DNA from: Parafrigoribacterium_A soli
Lineage (GTDB): Bacteria; Actinomycetota; Actinomycetes; Actinomycetales; Microbacteriaceae
Length of the DNA: 64,000 nucleotides
NCBI RefSeq assembly: GCF_040227235.1
Contig: NZ_JBELNZ010000003.1
Location: 310,001 to 374,000 of the forward strand
Reading direction: 5' to 3'
The notes beneath the pieces are model-generated. The model saw only the letters and a list, made by a program, of their open reading frames with translations. It was not told the origin of the DNA and ran no database searches. The position numbers and the translations under genes were made by a program. Positions within the stretch are counted from its first letter, which is position 1. The number at the start of each line of letters is the position of its first letter. This document shows, piece after piece, positions 60,093-64,000 of this stretch.

Positions 60093-60796
60093 GCCAGTAC
60101 CTCGACGATCTCGGCGGTGCCGATGCGGCGGCCCGTGTAGAACGGCACCTCTTCGCGCACGTGCAGCCGGGCGTCCGCGCCGCGTAGGTGGCGCATCAGG
60201 TCGACGAGGTCGACGAGCTCGGGCGCCTCGAGGGCGAGGATCCACTCGTAGTCGCCCAGCGCGAACGAGGCCACCGTGTTCGCGAGCACCTGCGGGAAGT
60301 CCGCACCCATCCGGCCGTGGCGCGCCAGCATGCCCTTGCGATCCTCGTCAGGGAGCAGGTACCAATCGTAGGAACGCACGAAGGGGTAGACCGTGAGCCA
60401 CGCGGCGGGCTCCTTGTCGCGCATGTATGCCGGCAGGTGGCTCGCGGTGAACTCCGCGTCACGATGCACGCCCATCACGTTCCAGGTCGGGAGCAATGGT
60501 CGCAGCAGGGGCGAGCGGCGCAGTTCCCGCAGCGCCCACTGCAGCGTCTCCGGGGCACCCCCATGCAGCCAGATCATGATGTCCGAATCCGCCTTGATCG
60601 ACGAGACGTCGTAGAAGCCGCGCACGGTCACGCCGCGCGCCTCGACCGCCGCGACGGATTCATCGAGTGCCGCGACGATTGCCGGGCCCTGCGTGGTCGA
60701 CGGCGCAACGCCCGGATCGCGGCGCAACACCGCCCACAGGGTGTAGCCGGAAACGGACGTGCCTGAAGAAGCCAGAGCCTCTGCTGTGGTGCTCAT
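60089..60796 (-). CDS. hemQ: Coproheme decarboxylase (ChdC)
   Basis: 235 residues, first gene of the hemQ-H-C-D-B-L operon; GGAGGAT about 10 bases upstream of the ATG. GYTLWAVLRRD at the N-terminus, MIWLHGGAPETLQWAL, the catalytic Tyr143 in RSYDWYLLP and LARHGRMGADFP with the heme-region His. It oxidatively decarboxylates coproheme to heme b, the last step of the coproporphyrin-dependent pathway of Gram-positive bacteria. Confidence 0.94.
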   Translation of the reverse strand: MSTTAEALASSGTSVSGYTLWAVLRRDPGVAPSTTQGPAIVAALDESVAAVEARGVTVRGFYDVSSIKADSDIMIWLHGGAPETLQWALRELRRSPLLRPLLPTWNVMGVHRDAEFTASHLPAYMRDKEPAAWLTVYPFVRSYDWYLLPDEDRKGMLARHGRMGADFPQVLANTVASFALGDYEWILALEAPELVDLVDLMRHLRGADARLHVREEVPFYTGRRIGTAEIVEVLA

Positions 60797-60879
60797 GCCG
60801 TCTATCCTCCCTCGCGCGGACGCGAGATCAAAAAGCGGCGCTGCTTCTGGTTTGTTGTCGTGCTCGTTTTACTGGGGTC

Positions 60880-60937
60880 CTGAGCCTGTCGGCGGCCACG
60901 ACCGTCGCTATGCTCGGCCCTCCGGCAGGCTCGAGGA
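60880..60937. repeat. Degenerate palindromic repeat upstream of hemQ
   Basis: CCTGAGCCTGTCGGCGG (60879-60895) and CCTCCGGCAGGCTCGAGG (60920-60937) are imperfect inverted copies that resemble repeat family A arms, with the GAAG end changed to GCGG. It fills the 149-base gap between DUF3618 and hemQ. It could terminate the envelope-gene transcript or simply be a decayed element; no gene is seen in the gap. Confidence 0.5.
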
Positions 60938-60945
60938 CGGACCGT

Positions 60946-61173
60946 TCAGTCGTCGCCGAAGATCGCCCAGGCCACGAGACCGCCGACGACGACGATGGCG
61001 GCCGTGGCTCCGATGATCCACGGCACGGGGTTGTCTTCATAGGAGGCTTGAGCCTTCTTCGCGAGCCTGCTGGCCTGCTTCGGAACGTTCAGCTTGTCTT
61101 CGATGGCGTCGAGCGTCTCTTCGAGCTCGGCGCGCGTCTCGGAGATGGAATCTTCAGCGGCTGGGGTGCTCAT
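60946..61173 (-). CDS. DUF3618-type small membrane protein
   Basis: 75 residues. A helical N-terminal part (SISETRAELEETLDAIEDKLNV) is the DUF3618 signature, followed by one membrane span (about 51-71, PWIIGATAAIVVVGGLVAWAI, broken here). Function unknown; often found with holin-like DUF1469 proteins. The start overlaps the preceding gene (ATGA), so the two are made together. Confidence 0.82.
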   Translation of the reverse strand: MSTPAAEDSISETRAELEETLDAIEDKLNVPKQASRLAKKAQASYEDNPVPWIIGATAAIVVVGGLVAWAIFGDD

Positions 61174-61592
61174 AGCTTCTCTCGCTTCCCGGTGCCTTTG
61201 ACGGCATCCACGTCTTTCTTGACACTGCTAATGGTGCGCGTGGGCGTGGGGGGCACGCCCCGCTTCAGTTGCGCCGCACCGATCCCCGCGAGTACGCCGG
61301 TGATGACCAGCAGGGCCACGGCGACGATGAGGGCGGCGAGCCACCCTGGCAGGGCTTCGGCGATACCGAGTACGGCGGCAGCGATCAGAACCGCAAAGGC
61401 AAAAAACGCAAAGAACGCCGCGGCGGCGAACAGCCCGATACCGATGCCCGCGTGCTTGATTTTCCCGACCAGCTCATTCTTGAGTTGGTCGATCTCCTCA
61501 CGAATGAGGTCGCCGAAGAGCCGGGGCAGGTCGGCGAGAAGAGCGAACAGCGATCGCTTGGCGGAGCGCGTCTGCGCGGGTGTCTCGCTCAT
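61170..61592 (-). CDS. Holin-like membrane protein (DUF1469/phage-holin superfamily 3_6)
   Basis: 140 residues, ribosome site AGGAG. The amphipathic LIREEIDQLKNELVGKIKHAG precedes two long hydrophobic spans (about 47-75 and 83-108). This is the actinobacterial DUF1469 pattern; despite the database name there is nothing phage-like around it. A basic C-terminal tail follows (VKKDVDAVKGTGKREKL). Middle gene of a three-gene set of envelope proteins, 8 bases after the YtxH-like gene. Confidence 0.83.
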   Translation of the reverse strand: MSETPAQTRSAKRSLFALLADLPRLFGDLIREEIDQLKNELVGKIKHAGIGIGLFAAAAFFAFFAFAVLIAAAVLGIAEALPGWLAALIVAVALLVITGVLAGIGAAQLKRGVPPTPTRTISSVKKDVDAVKGTGKREKL

Positions 61593-61600
61593 GGGTTCTC

Positions 61601-61909
61601 CTATTTGGAGCTGGACGACTTCGAGGCAGGCGACTTTGCAGACGTAGACGTTGCGGGCGTCGACTTAGCGCGCGCCGAGCCGCTGACCTGGGATGCAACC
61701 TTCTTGGCGCCATCACTCAGGAACTCGACGACCTCGGGCGCCTTGTCCTTGGCAAAGTCCTCGGCCTGCTTGACCTGATGCTGCACCCTGGGGTCGTTCC
61801 ACAATTTGCCCGCGGTGCGCTTGATGTCTTCGTAGCGCTCACGGCCGGCGCGAGCACCGAGCACGTAGCCCGCGGCAAGACCGATCGCCAGCAAGAGTTT
61901 TCCGCGCAT
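61601..61909 (-). CDS. YtxH-like small membrane-anchored protein
   Basis: 102 residues, ribosome site GGAGGA. One N-terminal hydrophobic span (KLLLAIGLAAGYVLGARAG) is followed by a charged helix (RYEDIKRTAGKLWND) and a low-complexity Ala/Ser/Lys tail. GYVLGARAGRERYEDI is typical of actinobacterial YtxH-like proteins. Function unknown, perhaps envelope stress. First gene of the three-gene set lying between hemY and hemQ, 68 bases downstream of hemY. Confidence 0.8.
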   Translation of the reverse strand: MRGKLLLAIGLAAGYVLGARAGRERYEDIKRTAGKLWNDPRVQHQVKQAEDFAKDKAPEVVEFLSDGAKKVASQVSGSARAKSTPATSTSAKSPASKSSSSK

Positions 61910-61977
61910 GATTCCTCCGTTCAGGTTCCGCCCGGTCGCGGCGGAATGGTCGGTTCGTCAGTCAAGCGTAGCTCCGC

Positions 61978-63249
61978 CTACTGGGCGAGGTCTGTGAGTA
62001 AACTCCCAGACTCACGACGCGCCTGGCCGATGACGGCTGCGAGCCCAGCCCCGGCCACGGTCTCACCGATGACCGTGACGCCGCTCGGTGCCGCGTACCG
62101 CTTCGCCGGCTTGGCCCACTGAACGCGATCGAAGCCGAGCACCTGCTCCGGCTCGATCGTTACGCCGAGCAGGTTCGCGGCATCCGCAGTGGCCTGTTCA
62201 GACAAATCTGAGGGAGCGGCAGCCGCGTCATAGGAGAGGCGCAGCACGTGGGTTCCTGACTCGACCCGCGCGGCCAGCCACGGCCACTTCGCCGTGGCAT
62301 GAGTGAGAGCCTTCGCCCGGATGCCACGGGCGGCGGGAGCAACGAGAAGTCCAGTGCCCCGCGGTGCGGCATCCAGTCGCGGTGACCGCACGACGAGGGT
62401 GGCGAGCACGATGCCCGCCTCGGACTCCTCGGGGTTGCAGGCGAGCACCACGCGATCGGCCTCGATCACTTCGCCGCTCGCGAGCGTCACGCGGTCCGCC
62501 TCGATCGCGGTGACCCTCGTGTTGGTGCGCACCTCCACGCCGAGGCGTTCGAGCCGGGCCGCCAGAGCCTCGACGAGCCGGAAGATGCCGCCCTCGATCC
62601 CGGCCACCGCTGAGCCCGCGGGAGCCGCGGCGCGGAGCTTCTGAACGGCCTGCGCGAGCGAGACCGTGCTGAGCAGCGCCGCCCGGAGTCCGGGCGCCAC
62701 GACGTCGACATCGAGGTCGTCGGGGTGGCGCGAGTGAACGCCAAGCGTGATCGGGGCGACGAGTTTGTCGAGAACGGCCGTGCCCATCCGGGCACGCACG
62801 AGACCGCCGAGGGTGCGCTCCTTCGCGCCGCGATACGCGAGCAGGGAGTCGAGTTGCGCGCGAAGGGCCGCGCGCAACCCGACGACGGCGATGACATCCG
62901 CCGCCAGCGGAGTGCTCGGGATGCCGAGGAGTCCCGCCTTGGGCAGCGGAACGGCGCCGCCCTCCGCGCGCTGCAGCCACGCTCCGGCGGGGTTCGGCTG
63001 CGCGATCTCGTCTCCGAGGCCGAGGCCGTCGGCGAAGGAGCGCACCATATCCCGCCTGGTCGCGAAGCTCTCCGCGCCCGCGTCCAGTTCGATCCCTGCG
63101 ACGCTGTGCCTGGCCACCTTGCCGCCGAGCACAGCGGATGCCTCCAGCACCGTGACGCGCGCCCCGCCGACTGCGAGATCGCGCGCTGCGGTCAGGCCGC
63201 CGATGCCACCACCGACGATGATGATGCGCGCCGGGCTACTCTCGTCCAC
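61978..63249 (-). CDS. hemY: Coproporphyrinogen III / protoporphyrinogen oxidase
   Basis: 423 residues from GTG 63249, 14 bases inside the end of hemE; the frame is open further but overlaps hemE more. FAD motif IIIVGGGIGGLTAARDLAVG at residues 9-28, FATRRDMVRSFAD, GIEGGIFRLVEALAARL, and the C-terminal VTVIGETVAGAGLAAVIG. Paired with hemQ and hemH in Gram-positives it oxidises coproporphyrinogen III to coproporphyrin III (CgoX). Translation is coupled to hemE. Confidence 0.92.
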   Translation of the reverse strand: MDESSPARIIIVGGGIGGLTAARDLAVGGARVTVLEASAVLGGKVARHSVAGIELDAGAESFATRRDMVRSFADGLGLGDEIAQPNPAGAWLQRAEGGAVPLPKAGLLGIPSTPLAADVIAVVGLRAALRAQLDSLLAYRGAKERTLGGLVRARMGTAVLDKLVAPITLGVHSRHPDDLDVDVVAPGLRAALLSTVSLAQAVQKLRAAAPAGSAVAGIEGGIFRLVEALAARLERLGVEVRTNTRVTAIEADRVTLASGEVIEADRVVLACNPEESEAGIVLATLVVRSPRLDAAPRGTGLLVAPAARGIRAKALTHATAKWPWLAARVESGTHVLRLSYDAAAAPSDLSEQATADAANLLGVTIEPEQVLGFDRVQWAKPAKRYAAPSGVTVIGETVAGAGLAAVIGQARRESGSLLTDLAQ

Positions 63250-64000
63250 CGTGCACCAGCTCGACAATGCGAGTGAGGACGGCCGGATCGGTGTCGGGCG
63301 GAACGCCGTGTCCAAGGTTCAGCACGTGGGAGGGAGCCGTTGCGCCGCTCGCGAGTACCTCGCGAACGTGAGCTTCGAGCACGGGCCACGGGGCCGCGAG
63401 AAGCGCGGGGTTGATGTTGCCCTGCAGGGGCACGGTGCCGCCGAGTCGTCGGTTCGCCTCGGCGAGCGTGATGCGATCGTCCACGCCGATCACATCCGCG
63501 CCGACCGCGTGCATGGATCGCAGAAGCTCGCCCGTGCCGACACCGAAGTGCACGATCGGCACACCCAGGTCGTCGACGGCGGCGATGGCCGCGGCAGAGT
63601 GCGGCGCGACCGCGCGTTCGTAATCGGCCACCGAGAGAGAGCCGACCCAGGAGTCGAACAGCTGCACGGCACTGGCGCCCGCGAGCACCTGCGCACGCAG
63701 GAAGGCACCGCTGACCTGGCCGGCCCAGGCGAGAAGCGCGTTCCAGGTGGCGGGATCGGCGTGCATGAGCGTGCGCGCCTTGAGGTGATCCTTCGACGGT
63801 CCGCCCTCGACGAGATAGGCGGCGAGGGTGAATGGTGCGCCCGCGAAACCTATCAAGGGGGTTACGCCCAGCTCGGCGACCGTGCGTGCCACTCCCTCGG
63901 TGATGGACGCAAGGGCATCCGGCTCGAGCGGGCGCAGGGCGGCGACATCCGCGGCGGTGCGGATCGGGGCGCCGAGCACGGGACCGCGGCCTGGCACGAT
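63236..64000 (-). CDS. hemE: Uroporphyrinogen decarboxylase (C-terminal part)
   Basis: The 5' end lies beyond the window; about 254 codons are visible. LIGFAGAPFTLAAYLVEGG, LFDSWVGSLSVADYERAV, VHFGVGTGELL, GVDDRITLAEANRRLG, LQGNINPALL and LNLGHGVPPDTDP are family blocks, ending in VHGGRE. It decarboxylates uroporphyrinogen III to coproporphyrinogen III. It overlaps hemY by 14 bases, giving a hemE-hemY unit. Confidence 0.94.
   Translation of the reverse strand: MVPGRGPVLGAPIRTAADVAALRPLEPDALASITEGVARTVAELGVTPLIGFAGAPFTLAAYLVEGGPSKDHLKARTLMHADPATWNALLAWAGQVSGAFLRAQVLAGASAVQLFDSWVGSLSVADYERAVAPHSAAAIAAVDDLGVPIVHFGVGTGELLRSMHAVGADVIGVDDRITLAEANRRLGGTVPLQGNINPALLAAPWPVLEAHVREVLASGATAPSHVLNLGHGVPPDTDPAVLTRIVELVHGGRE

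Noticed and set aside
61170..61592. Holin-like gene as a prophage sign
   Set aside because: Database name only; neighbours are heme and envelope genes and no other phage function is present.

Overview
The window is GC-rich actinobacterial chromosome, most probably from the family Microbacteriaceae. The support is GTG starts, pervasive 4-base ATGA/GTGA gene overlaps, several apparently leaderless genes, a DUF7882-type small protein typical of that family, a RamB-type regulator beside the glyoxylate genes, and a coproporphyrin-dependent heme pathway whose ferrochelatase carries a C-terminal Cys cluster. No tRNA, rRNA, CRISPR array, insertion sequence or prophage was seen. Every stretch longer than 300 bases holds a gene.

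Layout. 1-2868: end of an osmoprotectant-type ABC importer (minus strand) and a divergent IclR regulator. 2927-4653: MarR regulator coupled to an MFS exporter. 4731-5450: first of three related FadR/GntR regulators. 5460-16706: L-rhamnose regulon: LacI repressor, ABC importer (rhaT, rhaP, rhaQ, rhaS), mutarotase (rhaM), isomerase (rhaI), fused aldolase/dehydrogenase (rhaD) and kinase (rhaB). 16845-19106: GH3 beta-glucosidase. 19259-21269: FadR/LldR regulator plus lldD behind a tandem palindromic operator. 21243-23504: TetR/EmrB-type drug-efflux pair. 23605-27483: third FadR paralog, Gfo/Idh/MocA dehydrogenase, acetyltransferase, dimethylargininase and a divergent Lrp regulator. 27480-32039: glyoxylate bypass (aceB, aceA) and RamB. 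32117-34062: membrane protein with a YtrA-type regulator, then DUF7882 and a small coupled partner. 34163-41532: PutA, a TetR regulator and two FAD oxidoreductases. 41605-46209: DNA glycosylase, SGNH hydrolase, TrhO, an apparently permuted class-III CoA transferase and an FMN split-barrel protein. 46283-50852: xylose-type ABC importer with a ROK regulator. 50918-54792: phosphofructokinase, AcuI-type reductase, FAD monooxygenase, DUF1304 protein. 54796-64000: heme biosynthesis (hemE, hemY, then hemQ-hemH-hemC-hemD-hemB-hemL), with three small envelope/stress-type genes between the two heme blocks.

How it fits together: this is a heterotrophic carbon-use region (rhamnose, xylose, lactate, acetate/fatty acids via glyoxylate, proline) in which most catabolic units carry a cognate regulator next to a visible dyad. 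It is followed by a heme operon running from glutamate-1-semialdehyde to heme through coproheme.

The most unusual signal is a dispersed palindromic repeat with a 15-base arm (CTTCGACAGGCTCAG). It occurs intergenically and also inside three enzyme genes without breaking the frame: a full inverted pair in rhaD and single arms in aceA and hemB. A second repeat family supplies the stop codon of an FAD oxidoreductase. A third long palindrome lies between rhaD and rhaB. Also notable are the permuted CoA transferase, the tandem lactate operator, the shared operator motif of the rhamnose locus, and matching hairpins right after both sugar-binding-protein genes.
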